A DNA stretch of 64,000 bases from Streptomyces griseoloalbus (GCA_014650015.1 BMUD01000024.1:1-64000); one strand, 5' to 3'. Shown: positions 26,021 to 35,234, counted from the first letter of the stretch. Notes: generated by a model not told the origin, from the sequence alone. Numbers and translations are program-made.

Positions 26021-27391
26021 ATGGTCGACCTGCCTGGCCCACGGGCCGCCTCCGCCAGGCCGGAAGGTAACCGCGCCGCGCCGTCCCGACGAGGCGTGCT
26101 CCGCGCCTCGCTGGCCTCGGCCGCCGTCCTCCTCGGCGGCGCAGCCCTGGCCGGCTGCGGTTCCGCGGCAGCCGCGTCGGACCCGCGCACCGTGCGCATG
26201 TGGGACCTGTTCAGCGGCGCCGACGGCGCCCTGCTCGAGGAACTGGTCGACATCGCGCGGCCCGACATGCCCGGCATCCGCGTCGAGCGGACCGTGCTGG
26301 AATGGGGCACGCCCTACTACACCAAGCTCGCCATGGCCTCGGCCGGCGGGCGCGGCCCGGACGTCGCCATCTCCCACATGTCGCGCCTGGCGGGCTACGC
26401 GCCCCTGGGACTGCTGGACCCCTGGGACACCGGTCTGCTGGCCGAGTTCGGCGTCCGGGACAAGGACTTCGCCGACCCGGTGTGGAGCCGTACCCAGTAC
26501 CGGGACCGGACGTACGCGGTACCGCTGGACACCCACCCGTTCATCGTCTTCTTCCATCCGGACACCGCCCGCGAGGCCGGACTGCTGACCGGCGACGGAG
26601 ACCTCGACCAGGACGCCTTCTCCACACCCGGACGCTTCCTGGAGGCCGGCCGGGAACTGGCCCGTGCCTCCGGCAAGCAAGGCATCGCCTTCGGCTACGC
26701 CAACGACACGGCGCAGGGCTGGCGGTTGTTCTACGGGCTCTACCGGCAGACCGGGAACGACTTCGACCTGCCCATCGGCGGCAGGGCCACGGCGGACCTC
26801 GACGCGATGGCCGAGGTCATCGCCTTCATGCAGAAGCTGGTCGACGGACGAACCAACCCGCGCCGCCTCGACTACCCGGCGGCCATCGCCGCCTTCACCA
26901 ACCGGCAGACCGGGATGATCCTCTCCGGTGAGTGGGAGCTCGGCACCTTCCGGGCCGCCGACCCGAAGGTCGGGGCAGCGCCCTTCCCCACGGTGTTCGG
27001 CACCCCGGCGGTCTACGCCGACTCCCACTCCTTCGTGCTGCCGCGCCGCCCCGACCCCGACGAGGCACACCGCAGGCGCACCCACCAGGCGGTGGCCGCG
27101 ATCCTCAAGGCCGGCCAGGTCTGGGCGCGGGCCGGCCACATCCCGGCGTACCGGCCGGTGACCCGTACCCCGGACTACGCACGACTGGAGCCCCAGGCCC
27201 GGTACGCCCGGGCGGCCGACCACGTGGTGCTCGACCCGGCCGTCTGGTTCGCCGGTGCCGGGTCCGACTTCCAGAACTCCATGTCGCAGGTGCTCCAGCA
27301 GTCGATGCTCGACGGCCTGGCGCCCGGCCGGGCGGCCCGCGCCATGGTCGAGCGGATGAACACCGCCCTGTCCCAGCCCAGTCCGGCCTGA
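26021..27391 (+). CDS. CUT1 sugar ABC transporter substrate-binding lipoprotein (Tat-type signal)
   Basis: The 456-aa precursor carries a twin-arginine signal (SRRGVLRA) followed by a hydrophobic stretch and lipobox LAGC, so it is probably exported by Tat and lipidated. The body resembles extracellular solute-binding protein family 1 (RMWDLFSGADG, PDVAISHMSRLAGYAP, GMILSGEWELGTF). It delivers oligosaccharide to the two downstream permeases. ATG 26021 is preceded by AAAGGTAG. No ATPase gene is adjacent; Streptomyces CUT1 systems commonly share MsiK, so that is inferred here. Confidence 0.88.
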   Translation: MVDLPGPRAASARPEGNRAAPSRRGVLRASLASAAVLLGGAALAGCGSAAAASDPRTVRMWDLFSGADGALLEELVDIARPDMPGIRVERTVLEWGTPYYTKLAMASAGGRGPDVAISHMSRLAGYAPLGLLDPWDTGLLAEFGVRDKDFADPVWSRTQYRDRTYAVPLDTHPFIVFFHPDTAREAGLLTGDGDLDQDAFSTPGRFLEAGRELARASGKQGIAFGYANDTAQGWRLFYGLYRQTGNDFDLPIGGRATADLDAMAEVIAFMQKLVDGRTNPRRLDYPAAIAAFTNRQTGMILSGEWELGTFRAADPKVGAAPFPTVFGTPAVYADSHSFVLPRRPDPDEAHRRRTHQAVAAILKAGQVWARAGHIPAYRPVTRTPDYARLEPQARYARAADHVVLDPAVWFAGAGSDFQNSMSQVLQQSMLDGLAPGRAARAMVERMNTALSQPSPA

Positions 27392-27413
27392 GCCGCCGCG
27401 AAGGAGGCAGCAG

Positions 27414-28346
27414 ATGTCCACTCGACTCGCTTCCCCCGGCCGGCCGCGGGCCGACCGGACCGCCACAGGACGCGGCGCGACCCTGCGCCGCGTCGTCCCG
27501 CCGGGGCTGCTCTTCGCCCTGCCGTTCCTCGTCCTGTTCGTCCTCTTCATGCTCTGGCCGCTGGCCCAGGGCGTCTGGATGAGCCTCACCGACACCTCGC
27601 TCTCCGCCCACGACCCGTCCTTCATCGGGCTGGACAACTACACGGAGGCCCTCGGCGACGCCGAGATGTGGCGCGCGATGTGGCACACCGTGTGGTTCAC
27701 CATCGTCTCCACCGTGCCCCTGGTGGCCGTCGCCCTCGCCATGGCCCTGCTGGTGCACACCGGGCTGCCCGGGCAGTGGGTGTGGCGGCTCGCGTTCTTC
27801 GCCCCGTACCTGCTGCCGGTCGGCGTGATCGGCCTGCTGTGGCTCTGGCTGTACCAGCCCGACCTCGGCCTCTACAACCACCTGCTGCAGGCGGTCGGAC
27901 TGGACGGCTACGCCTGGCTGAGCGACGAGTCCATCGCCCTGTACGCGATCGTGATCGCCACCGTGTGGTGGACGGTCGGCTTCAACTTCCTGCTGTTCCT
28001 CGCGGCACTGCAATCCGTTCCCGACCACCTGTACGAGGCGGCGGCCCTGGACGGGGCGGGCGCCTGGCGGCGGCTGTGGCATGTGACGCTGCCCCAGCTG
28101 CGGCGCATCACCGGCGTGGTCACGGTGCTCCAGATGCTGGCCTCGCTGAAGGTCTTCGACCAGGTGTACCTGCTCACCAAGGGCGGGCCCAACGGCTCCA
28201 CCCGTCCCGTAGTCGAGTACCTCTACGACATGGGCTTCACCGGATACCGCCTCGGCTACGCCTCCGCCATCAGCTACGTCTTCTTCGCCCTCATCATCCT
28301 CGCCTCCGCCGTGCAGTTCGTCGCCCTTCGCCGCAGGGAGAAGTGA
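27414..28346 (+). CDS. CUT1 sugar ABC transporter permease (MalF-like)
   Basis: The 310-aa protein has about six membrane segments and the EAA loop (EAAALDGAGAWRRLWHVTLP) that contacts the ATPase. A basic N-terminal tail precedes the first helix. AAGGAGG lies shortly before ATG 27414, 22 bases after the binding-protein stop, so the genes are in one operon. Confidence 0.93.
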   Translation: MSTRLASPGRPRADRTATGRGATLRRVVPPGLLFALPFLVLFVLFMLWPLAQGVWMSLTDTSLSAHDPSFIGLDNYTEALGDAEMWRAMWHTVWFTIVSTVPLVAVALAMALLVHTGLPGQWVWRLAFFAPYLLPVGVIGLLWLWLYQPDLGLYNHLLQAVGLDGYAWLSDESIALYAIVIATVWWTVGFNFLLFLAALQSVPDHLYEAAALDGAGAWRRLWHVTLPQLRRITGVVTVLQMLASLKVFDQVYLLTKGGPNGSTRPVVEYLYDMGFTGYRLGYASAISYVFFALIILASAVQFVALRRREK

Positions 28347-28347
28347 C

Positions 28348-29292
28348 ATGACCTCCACCGACGTCCCGACACGGCCCGCACGCCGCACGGTCTCCCCGCT
28401 GCCCGCCGCGCGCCGGGCCCACCGCACCCGCCCGGTGGTGCGACGCGGGCCCAACCTCACCCTGGGCGCGAGCCGGTTGTCGCGCACGCTGGCACTGGCG
28501 GCCCTCGCGGTGATGGCACTGGTCTGGCTGCTGCCGATGGTCTGGGCGGTGTTCACGGCGTTCAAGTCCGACCAGGACGCCAGCGATCCGCTCCACTGGA
28601 TCTGGCCGCAGGGCGGCTTCACCCTGGAGGCGTTCCGCTCCGTGATCGAGCGCGGGGACCTGCCGCTGTGGATGCTGAACAGCTTCCTCGTCTCCGCGGC
28701 CGTCACCGTCATCACCGTGGTCGTGTCGGCGATGGCCGGCTACGCCTTCTCCCGCACGCTCTTCCGAGGGCGGCGGTGGCTGTTCACGGTCACCATGGCG
28801 TCGATCCTGGTGCCGCCGCAGATGCTGATCGTTCCCTGGTTCCAGCAGATGCTGACCCTGGACCTGGTGGACACCTACGCGGCGGTGATCCTGCCGCAGA
28901 CGGTCGCGCCGGTGATGGTGTTCATCCTGAAGAAGCACTTCGACACGATCCCGCGCGAGCTGGAGGAGGCCGCCCGCATCGACGGCGCGGGCCATGCGCG
29001 GATCTTCTGCTCGGTGATGCTGCCGCTGTCCCGGCCCATGCTGGCCGCGGTGTCGATCTTCGTGTTCATCGGCGCGTGGAACAACTTCCTGTGGCCGTTC
29101 GTGTCCACGTCCGATCCGGCACTGATGACCCTGCCGGTCGGCATCACCGCGGTGAAGGACGCCTACGGAGTCCAGTACGCCCAGACGATGGCGTCCTCGG
29201 TGCTGGCGGCACTGCCGCTGGTGCTGGTGTTCCTCTTCTTCCAGCGGCACATCGTGAAGTCGGTGGCGACGACCGGCCTGGGCGGCCAGTGA
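28348..29292 (+). CDS. CUT1 sugar ABC transporter permease (MalG-like)
   Basis: The 314-aa protein starts one base after the stop of the previous permease, which implies coupled translation. It has about six membrane segments and the EAA loop (EEAARIDGAGHARIFCSVML). The N-terminal tail of about 45 residues is rich in Arg, Pro and Thr. It pairs with the MalF-like permease. The operon ends at a strong hairpin. Confidence 0.93.
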   Translation: MTSTDVPTRPARRTVSPLPAARRAHRTRPVVRRGPNLTLGASRLSRTLALAALAVMALVWLLPMVWAVFTAFKSDQDASDPLHWIWPQGGFTLEAFRSVIERGDLPLWMLNSFLVSAAVTVITVVVSAMAGYAFSRTLFRGRRWLFTVTMASILVPPQMLIVPWFQQMLTLDLVDTYAAVILPQTVAPVMVFILKKHFDTIPRELEEAARIDGAGHARIFCSVMLPLSRPMLAAVSIFVFIGAWNNFLWPFVSTSDPALMTLPVGITAVKDAYGVQYAQTMASSVLAALPLVLVFLFFQRHIVKSVATTGLGGQ

Positions 29293-29305
29293 CAACTGCC
29301 CGGCG

Positions 29306-29341
29306 GTCCAGGGCAGGGGCACGTCGGTCCCTGCCCTGGAC
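29306..29341. terminator. bidirectional hairpin terminator
   Basis: Exact 13-base arms (GTCCAGGGCAGGG and CCCTGCCCTGGAC) with a ten-base loop sit between the permease stop at 29292 and the convergent exporter stop at 29371. Confidence 0.85.
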
Positions 29342-29370
29342 GAGTCGACGGTGGCCGGCGTGAGCCGGGT

Positions 29371-30981
29371 TCAGCCGCGGAGCGTCGCCTGGTCGGTGTC
29401 CGCCGCTGCCGCGGGGCCGGACTCCTCGGCGAGTCGTTCCATGCCGCTGGTCGTCTTGAGGGGCTTCTCCTTGAGGAACACCACCGTGATCAGCGCCAGC
29501 AGGGCGCACGGGGTGGCGATGAGGAAGAGATCGGCGGTGGCGACGCCGTAGGCGTGCTCGACGATCGCTCGTACCGGCTCGGGCAGGGTGCTCATGTCCG
29601 GCACACCGGACTCGCCGCCGCCCGAGCTCCCGCCCGCGGGGATGCCCGCCGCGTCCATGCCCTTGGCCATCTCGCCGGCGACCCGGTTGGCGAGGATCGC
29701 GCCGAGGACGCTGGTGCCGATGGTGCCGCCCATGCTGCGGAAGAAGGACAGCACGGAGGTCGCGGCACCCAGCTCGCTGGCGGGCACGTCGTTCTGGGCG
29801 GCCAGCACCAGGTTCTGCATCAGCATGCCGACGCCGACGCCGAGCACCGCCATGTAGAGGCTGAGCAGGGTGAAGGAGGTGTCCGCGCCGATGGTGGAGA
29901 GGAGTCCGAGGCCGACCGTCATGGTCACCGCACCCGCCACCAGGTAGCGCTTCCATACGCCGGTCCTGCTGATCAGCTGCCCGGCCACCGTGGACGACAC
30001 CAGCAGGCCGAGGATCATCGGCAGGCTCATCAGGCCCGCCATGGTGGGCGACTTGCCCAGGGACACCTGGAAGTACTGGGAGAGGAAGACGGTGCCACCG
30101 AACAAGGCGACACCGACCAGCAGGCTGGCGACGGTGGTGAGCGTCACGGTGCGGTTGCGGAAGATGTCCAGCGGAATGACGGGTTCGGCGGTCCGGGCCT
30201 CGACGAGCACGGCGGCGGCCAGCAGCAGAACGCCGGCTCCGGTGAGCGCGGCGGTCTGCCAGGAGGCCCAGTCGAACTGGTTGCCCGCCAGGGACACCCA
30301 GATGAGCAGCGCGCTGACGCCCGCCACGATGAGGAAGGCGCCCAGGAAGTCGATCTTCACTTCGCGCCGGGTCACGGGCAGGCTCAGGGTGCGCTGCAGC
30401 AGCACGATGGCGAGCAGCGCGAACGGTACGCCGATGAAGAAGCACCAGCGCCAGCCCAGCCAGGACGTGTCCACCAGCACGCCGCCGACCAGCGGGCCGG
30501 CCACCGTGCCGACGGCGAACACGGCGCCGAAGATGCCGGCGTACTTGCCGAGCCTGCGGGGCGGGATGATCGCGGCCATGACGACCTGGGCGAGGGCGGT
30601 CAGTCCGCCCGCGCCGATGCCCTGGACCACGCGGCTGAAGATCAGCAGCCCGACGCCGTGCGAGAAGCCCGCCAGCAGCGAGCCGACCACGAACAGGCCC
30701 AGGGACAGCTGGAGCAGCAGCTTCTTGTCGAACAGGTCGGACAGCTTGCCCCACAGCGGGACGGTCGCCGTCATGGCCAGCAGTTCCGCGGTGACGACCC
30801 AGGTGTAGGAGGACTGGGTGGCCCCCAGGTCGGTGATGATCGTGGGCAGGGCGTTGGACACCACCGTGCCGGCCAGGATCGCCACGAACATGCCGGCCAT
30901 GAGCCCCGACATGGCCTGGAGTATCTGTCGATGGGTCATGGGGGCGGGTGGCGCCATGTCGGGCGCCTGTGCTGCGGTCAC
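29371..30981 (-). CDS. DHA2-type MFS drug exporter (14 membrane segments)
   Basis: The 536-aa protein has the motif A region (GKLSDLFDKKLLLQL), motif B (RVVQGIGAGGL) and motif C (GIFGAVFAVGTVAGPLVGG) of DHA2 drug:H+ antiporters. The 14-helix layout has a Gly/Ser-rich external loop near residues 460-480. The start is GTG 30981. It lies 132 bases downstream of a TetR gene on the same strand, so exporter and repressor probably form a resistance operon. Substrate unknown. Confidence 0.9.
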   Translation of the reverse strand: MTAAQAPDMAPPAPMTHRQILQAMSGLMAGMFVAILAGTVVSNALPTIITDLGATQSSYTWVVTAELLAMTATVPLWGKLSDLFDKKLLLQLSLGLFVVGSLLAGFSHGVGLLIFSRVVQGIGAGGLTALAQVVMAAIIPPRRLGKYAGIFGAVFAVGTVAGPLVGGVLVDTSWLGWRWCFFIGVPFALLAIVLLQRTLSLPVTRREVKIDFLGAFLIVAGVSALLIWVSLAGNQFDWASWQTAALTGAGVLLLAAAVLVEARTAEPVIPLDIFRNRTVTLTTVASLLVGVALFGGTVFLSQYFQVSLGKSPTMAGLMSLPMILGLLVSSTVAGQLISRTGVWKRYLVAGAVTMTVGLGLLSTIGADTSFTLLSLYMAVLGVGVGMLMQNLVLAAQNDVPASELGAATSVLSFFRSMGGTIGTSVLGAILANRVAGEMAKGMDAAGIPAGGSSGGGESGVPDMSTLPEPVRAIVEHAYGVATADLFLIATPCALLALITVVFLKEKPLKTTSGMERLAEESGPAAAADTDQATLRG

Positions 30982-31113
30982 GGCTTCTCTCTCAACGGTC
31001 GGTGACGAAAGCTGGGTTGTGCCCCGTTCGGGGCAGGGTGCAAAGGAAGCGGGGGCGGGGCGGCCCGAGCGTGCCCGACGGTGGAGGCACGCCTCGGTGT
31101 CCGCTCGCGGCGC

Positions 31114-31788
31114 CTACCGGGCCGGTGCCGGCAGTCCGGCCGCGAGCAGGGCGAACACCTCGCGGAAGACGTCGGCGAAGGCGAGTTCGTCCTGACGGTC
31201 GCACCAGTGCTGCGCGCTGACCCGCACCGCCGTACCGGCCAGGGCCGCCAGCAGCCGCGGGTACAGGTCGAGCGCGGGGCGCTGCTCGCGTCCGGACCCG
31301 TCGTCCGGCGGGACGACCGCGTCGTCGTCCGTCGCGCCGCCGGCGAGCCGCCGCGCGATCACCTCGGCGAGGCCCGCCTCGTCGGCCATGTGGGCCCCGA
31401 GACTGCGCACCAGCAGGTGCGGAGAGGTGCGCAGCACCTCGGCGTGCAGGCTCCACAGCTCGTGCTGCCGTTCGGCCTCCGAGAGTTCGACGGCGAGCGC
31501 CTCGCGCAGCGCTTCCAGGGGCGAGAGGGCTGCCGGAGCGTCGAGGAGTGCCTGCCGGACGCGGATGCCCACATCCGCGTCGATGACGACGAAGGCGTCG
31601 TCACGCGAGTCGAAGTAGTTGAAGAAGGTCCGCACGGACACCCCGGCTGCCGCGCTGATGGCCTCGACCGTGACGTTGTCCGCCCCCTGTTCGGCGGCGA
31701 GGCGCACCGCGGCCTCCGCGAGGGCGGCACGGGTGGCCCGCTTCTTGCGCTCCCGCAGCCCGCCGCTCGCGATGTTCTTCCCCGTCAT
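31114..31788 (-). CDS. TetR family regulator of the adjacent exporters
   Basis: The 224-aa protein has an N-terminal HTH (AALAEAAVRLAAEQGADNVTV, then VSVRTFFNYFDSRDDAF) and a C-terminal helical domain related to the MftR/TetR_C_17-type actinobacterial exporter repressors. ATG 31788 (MTGKNIAS) was chosen; ATG 31797 is also possible because the leader contains several ATG codons. It is cotranscribed with the DHA2 exporter and divergent from another MFS gene. The direct repeat at 31793-31820 is its likely operator. Confidence 0.85.
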   Translation of the reverse strand: MTGKNIASGGLRERKKRATRAALAEAAVRLAAEQGADNVTVEAISAAAGVSVRTFFNYFDSRDDAFVVIDADVGIRVRQALLDAPAALSPLEALREALAVELSEAERQHELWSLHAEVLRTSPHLLVRSLGAHMADEAGLAEVIARRLAGGATDDDAVVPPDDGSGREQRPALDLYPRLLAALAGTAVRVSAQHWCDRQDELAFADVFREVFALLAAGLPAPAR

Positions 31789-31792
31789 GCCT

Positions 31793-31820
31793 TGCATGCT
31801 ATGAAAAAATGCATGCTCTG
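31793..31820. promoter_or_regulatory. 17-bp-spaced direct repeat, candidate TetR operator
   Basis: TGCATGCTATG (31793-31803) recurs as TGCATGCTCTG (31810-31820), with an A-rich stretch between. Each copy contains the palindrome GCATGC. It overlaps the TetR leader and faces the divergent MFS gene. Confidence 0.5.
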
Positions 31821-31900
31821 CAAAATCGTGCTCGGTGACCCCGGCCACGGGTGGCGTGCCGCAGGGGACCAGGGCCGTGCGAGGGGTTAGCGTCGGTGTC

Positions 31901-33091
31901 ATGGCCGGTGATCGCCGCGGGTGGCGGGTGTGTCTGCTCGGCGGTGCGGTGTTCGCGGTGTGCATGACCGGCACCACGCTCCCGACTCCGCTCTACCCCC
32001 TGTACCAGGAGAAGTTCGGATTCTCCGAGCTTACGGTCACCGTCGTGTACGCCGTGTACGCCTTCGCGGTGATCGGGGTGCTGCTGCTGGTCGGCAACGC
32101 CTCGGACGCCGTGGGCAGGCGTCCGGTGCTGCTGTGGGGCCTGGGCTGCGCGGCCGCGAGTGCCCTCTGCTTCCTGTGCGCCACCGGGCTGGGTCTGCTG
32201 TATGCCGGGCGGCTGCTGTCGGGGCTGTCCGCGGGTCTGTTCACCGGTGCCGCCACCGCGTACGTCATGGAGTCGGCGCCGCCCGGGGGAGCCTCCCGGG
32301 CCACCTTCGTCGCCACCGCCGTCAACATGGGCGGACTCGGGTGCGGTCCGCTGCTCGCAGGAGTGCTCGCGCAGTACGCGGCCTGGCCGTTGTACCTGCC
32401 GTTCGCCGTGCACCTGGCCCTGGTGGCCTGCTCGGCCTGCGTGGTGCTGTGGCTTCCGGAGACGGTGGGGGAGCGGCGGCCGCTGACCACCGTGCGACCG
32501 CAACGGCCCGGCGTGCCCGCGCCGGTACGTCCGGTGTTCGGGCCGGCGGCGGTCGCCTCCTTCGTGGGTTTCGCCCTGTTCGGCGTGTTCACCTCCGTCA
32601 GCCCGGCATTCCTCGCGCAGTCCCTGGACGTGGCCGATCACGCGGTGAGCGGACTGGTGGTGGCGCTGGCCTTCTTCTCCTCGACCGGTGGGCAGCTGGC
32701 GGCCGGCCGGGCCGGCGTGGGGCGGTCACTGCCGCTGGGCTGTGTCGGACTCTTCGCCGGGCTGGCGCTGCTCGCCGGCGCGTTGCACTGGGACCTGCTG
32801 GCGCTGGTGGTGCTGAGCGCGATCGTCGGAGGGGTCGGCCAGGGGCTGGCGTTTCGCGGTGCGTTGTCCGCGGTGGGCGGGGCGTCACCGGCGAACCGGC
32901 GCGCTGCCGTGATGTCGACGCTGTTCGTGGTGGCGTACACGGGTATTTCGGTGCCGGTCATCGGTGTCGGGCTGTTGACGGATCCGATGGGCCTGGTGGG
33001 CGCGGGACTGGTGTTCATCGCGTGCATGGCGGTCCTGGTCGTGACCGCGGCCGGCTACCTTCTGCGGCGGCCGGTGACGGCGAGGGCGTGA
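31901..33091 (+). CDS. MFS transporter (12 membrane segments)
   Basis: The 396-aa protein carries the motif A region GNASDAVGRRPVLLWG and a conserved first helix (LPTPLYPLYQEKFGF), typical of small-molecule/drug MFS exporters in actinomycetes. ATG 31901 (MAGDRRGWRV) fits the family start; an in-frame start at 31835 would add 22 residues that lie close to the operator. It is divergent from the TetR-DHA2 operon and probably under the same repressor. Substrate unknown. Confidence 0.85.
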   Translation: MAGDRRGWRVCLLGGAVFAVCMTGTTLPTPLYPLYQEKFGFSELTVTVVYAVYAFAVIGVLLLVGNASDAVGRRPVLLWGLGCAAASALCFLCATGLGLLYAGRLLSGLSAGLFTGAATAYVMESAPPGGASRATFVATAVNMGGLGCGPLLAGVLAQYAAWPLYLPFAVHLALVACSACVVLWLPETVGERRPLTTVRPQRPGVPAPVRPVFGPAAVASFVGFALFGVFTSVSPAFLAQSLDVADHAVSGLVVALAFFSSTGGQLAAGRAGVGRSLPLGCVGLFAGLALLAGALHWDLLALVVLSAIVGGVGQGLAFRGALSAVGGASPANRRAAVMSTLFVVAYTGISVPVIGVGLLTDPMGLVGAGLVFIACMAVLVVTAAGYLLRRPVTARA

Positions 33092-33149
33092 CCGGCCGCG
33101 CCGCGGCAGGCCCGGCCGCCCGTCGGCCCCGGCCGGTGTCGCGCGGGGG

Positions 33150-33647
33150 TCAGGGGGACGCCGGCGTGGGGGCGCCGCGGACCGGGTGCTTGCTCATGAC
33201 CGACAGCCGGTTGAAGGCGTTGATGGTGATCGCCACCCAGATGACGGCGGATATCTCGTCGTCCGTCAGTACCGGCCGGGCCTCGGCATAGGCCTCGGAC
33301 TGCGCCCTGCCGTCCGCGGGGTCGGTGGTGGCCTCGGCCAGGGCGAGGGCGGCGCGCTCCCGGGGCGAGAAGAGTTCGGTGTCGCGCCAGGCCGGCAGGA
33401 CACCGAGCCGCTGCGTGGTCTCACCGGCGCGCAGCGCGGCCCTGGTGTGCAGGCTCAGGCAGTAGGCGCAGGCGTTGAGCTGGGAGACCCGCATGTTGAT
33501 CAGCTCGACGAGGATGCGGTCGAGTCCGGCCGCGGCTGCGACGCCCTGAACCGTCTCCGACACATTCCGCAGTGCCTGATAGGCCTCGGGGCTCTGCTTG
33601 TCGAGGTAGACCCGGCGCTCGCCGGGCCTCGCTGCCGTCTCTGTCAC
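33150..33647 (-). CDS. AhpD-like carboxymuconolactone decarboxylase family protein
   Basis: The 165-aa protein has the CxxC pair with a following His (CAYCLSLHTRAAL) of AhpD-type peroxidase-related proteins, and the CMD helix bundle (RERAALALAEA; DDEISAVIWVAITINAFNR). The redox Cys pair suggests a thiol-dependent antioxidant role rather than true decarboxylase activity. GTG 33647 is preceded by GAGGGAG. It is divergent from a GNAT gene. Confidence 0.9.
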   Translation of the reverse strand: MTETAARPGERRVYLDKQSPEAYQALRNVSETVQGVAAAAGLDRILVELINMRVSQLNACAYCLSLHTRAALRAGETTQRLGVLPAWRDTELFSPRERAALALAEATTDPADGRAQSEAYAEARPVLTDDEISAVIWVAITINAFNRLSVMSKHPVRGAPTPASP

Positions 33648-33757
33648 GTGGACTCCCTCATCGCGCGATCTTCCGCTCGTGTCCTATCATCCTTTCATGA
33701 ATGTTGAATATCGAACTTCTTTTGCGGGAGAGGTCGGGGCGGCATGAGCGGCTCACC

Positions 33758-34108
33758 GTGACGGATCAGGCGGGGACCCCCGCCGTCCGGCACGTTCCCG
33801 ACCGCCACCGTGACGAGATCCGGGTCGAGGCGGCGACCGCCGGATTCACGGCCTACCGGGACCACGGCCGGCAACGGGTCTTCCACCACACCGAGGTCGA
33901 CCGGGCCTTCGCCGGACGGGACCTCGCCTCCGGGCTGGTGCGCGAGGCGCTGAACGACGTGCGCGCGTCGGGCAAGCGCGTCGTGCCCGTGTGCCCGTAC
34001 GTCAGGAAGTACCTCGCCACCCATGACGAGTTCGCCGATATCGCCGACCCCGTGACGCCCGAGGTTCTGCGGTGGCTCGACGGCGAGCTGAAGCGGCAGG
34101 GGCACTGA
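33758..34108 (+). CDS. small GNAT-like N-acetyltransferase (YjdJ type)
   Basis: The protein of about 116 aa shows the minimal GNAT fold of the YjdJ type: FTAYRDHGRQRVFHHTEVD, then FAGRDLASGLVREAL (the acetyl-CoA loop, with Asp where RGxG/A normally has Gly) and VVPVCPYVRKYLATHDEF. The conserved region begins after GTG 33758. ATG 33701 is in frame and adds 19 residues without homology. Neither start has a strong ribosome-binding site. Substrate unknown. Confidence 0.75.
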   Translation: MTDQAGTPAVRHVPDRHRDEIRVEAATAGFTAYRDHGRQRVFHHTEVDRAFAGRDLASGLVREALNDVRASGKRVVPVCPYVRKYLATHDEFADIADPVTPEVLRWLDGELKRQGH

Positions 34109-34190
34109 CGGGTTCTCCTGGGGCTGCGGGCGGGTGACGCCGCCCGTGGTGGCTCCGCGGAGCCTGCTCACTCCCATTGTTTCCTCGGGG

Positions 34191-34232
34191 GCGCCTGGCC
34201 GGGGAGCCTCACAGGCCCTCTCGGCCAGGCGC
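34191..34232. terminator. long hairpin between convergent genes
   Basis: GCGCCTGGCC (34191-34200) pairs with GGCCAGGCGC (34223-34232), with further pairing inside. A second, smaller stem (34127-34133 with 34140-34146) lies just upstream. It separates the GNAT stop from the carbonic anhydrase stop. Confidence 0.7.
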
Positions 34233-34270
34233 GGGGCACGCTCGTCCGGTTGTGCGTGCGGCTCCTCGGC

Positions 34271-34327
34271 CCACGTGGTGCACGAGCCGGTTCGTCAGTC
34301 CACGCGGTGCACGAGCTGGGTCGTCAG
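34271..34327. repeat. 29-bp imperfect tandem repeat at the carbonic anhydrase 3' end
   Basis: Two 28-base copies starting CCACG at 34271 and 34300 differ at three bases. The second contains the last codons and stop of the carbonic anhydrase gene and the first lies beyond it, so the gene's end was duplicated. Confidence 0.75.
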
Positions 34328-35038
34328 CTCGTAGCGGGCCCCCACGACGGCGAGCCGACCGGCGGACACCCTGGCGGCCAGATCCGGTTCCGACGCCAGA
34401 CGCGAGCGGACGCGCCGTATGTTGGCGTCGATGGTCGCGTCGATGCGTTCCTCGCCCTGCTTGCTGTGGTCGATGGCCGGGGCGATCTGATCGGCGAGGT
34501 ACTGGATGTGGGCGGGCAGCCGCTCACCGGACTCGTCGGACTCCACCGCGGCGCGCACGGCGCCGCACGACTGGTGCCCGAGCACCAGGATGAGGGGTAT
34601 GTCCAGTTCGAGCACGCCGTAGGCCACGCTGCCGAGCACCGCTTCGTCCAGCACCTCGCCGGCGCTGCGCACGGTGATCAGATCTCCGAGCCCCTGGTCG
34701 AACACGAGCTCCGGGGGAACGCGTGAGTCGACGCAGCTGAGCACCACGGCGAAGGGGTGCTGACCCGAGACCAGTTCCTCGCGCACGGCGCGTGTCTCGT
34801 CCGGGTGCTTCTCCCGGAAGGTGCGCCAGCGGGCGTTGCCGGCCGCCAGTGTGCGCAGCGCCTCCTCGGGGGTGGTGGGCCGCGGGCGTGTTCGGGGGCT
34901 CGCGGAGGCCGGCGAGGCGCCGACGGCGAGTGCGGTGCCGACGGCCGCGGCCCCGGTCAGCGCGGAGCGCAGCAGCAGGCGGCGGGCGGGCTTCGGGAGG
35001 GGCGACTGCGGGGACCCCGCAGGGGAATCGATGTTCAC
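34295..35038 (-). CDS. exported beta-class carbonic anhydrase
   Basis: The 247-aa precursor has the zinc-site motifs of beta-carbonic anhydrases: CVDSR (Cys about 102, with the Asp/Arg dyad) and the HxxC pair GHQSCGA. It would interconvert CO2 and bicarbonate. The N-terminus (KPARRLLLRSALTGAAAVGTA, a hydrophobic run ending ASA) looks like a Tat signal, so it probably acts outside the membrane. GTG 35038 is my choice; ATG 35101 would add 21 residues. Neither has a strong ribosome-binding site. Confidence 0.85.
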   Translation of the reverse strand: MNIDSPAGSPQSPLPKPARRLLLRSALTGAAAVGTALAVGASPASASPRTRPRPTTPEEALRTLAAGNARWRTFREKHPDETRAVREELVSGQHPFAVVLSCVDSRVPPELVFDQGLGDLITVRSAGEVLDEAVLGSVAYGVLELDIPLILVLGHQSCGAVRAAVESDESGERLPAHIQYLADQIAPAIDHSKQGEERIDATIDANIRRVRSRLASEPDLAARVSAGRLAVVGARYELTTQLVHRVD

Positions 35039-35234
35039 CGGGCGAACGTATGACCGAGGTGCGGTGTGTTCTGCCCCGCTGCCGAACCATGGCCTCGCCA
35101 TGGGTGATTCATGAGGAGGTGTTGATCAGTTCTTGACGGGTGGGGGAGTCCTCGCCGTCGCCCGGTCCGTGCCGCGGCTTGACCCCATCGTCGGACTTCG
35201 GCCACTCGCAGTGGGGCCATGAACAGCCGGCGCG

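Noticed and set aside
23978-27391. 1137-aa continuous frame joining the GH2 and the CUT1 lipoprotein
   Set aside because: The middle part (after GH2 codon 533) is out-of-frame sequence, and the lipoprotein has its own signal, operator and start. The fusion is a by-product of the one-base deletion.
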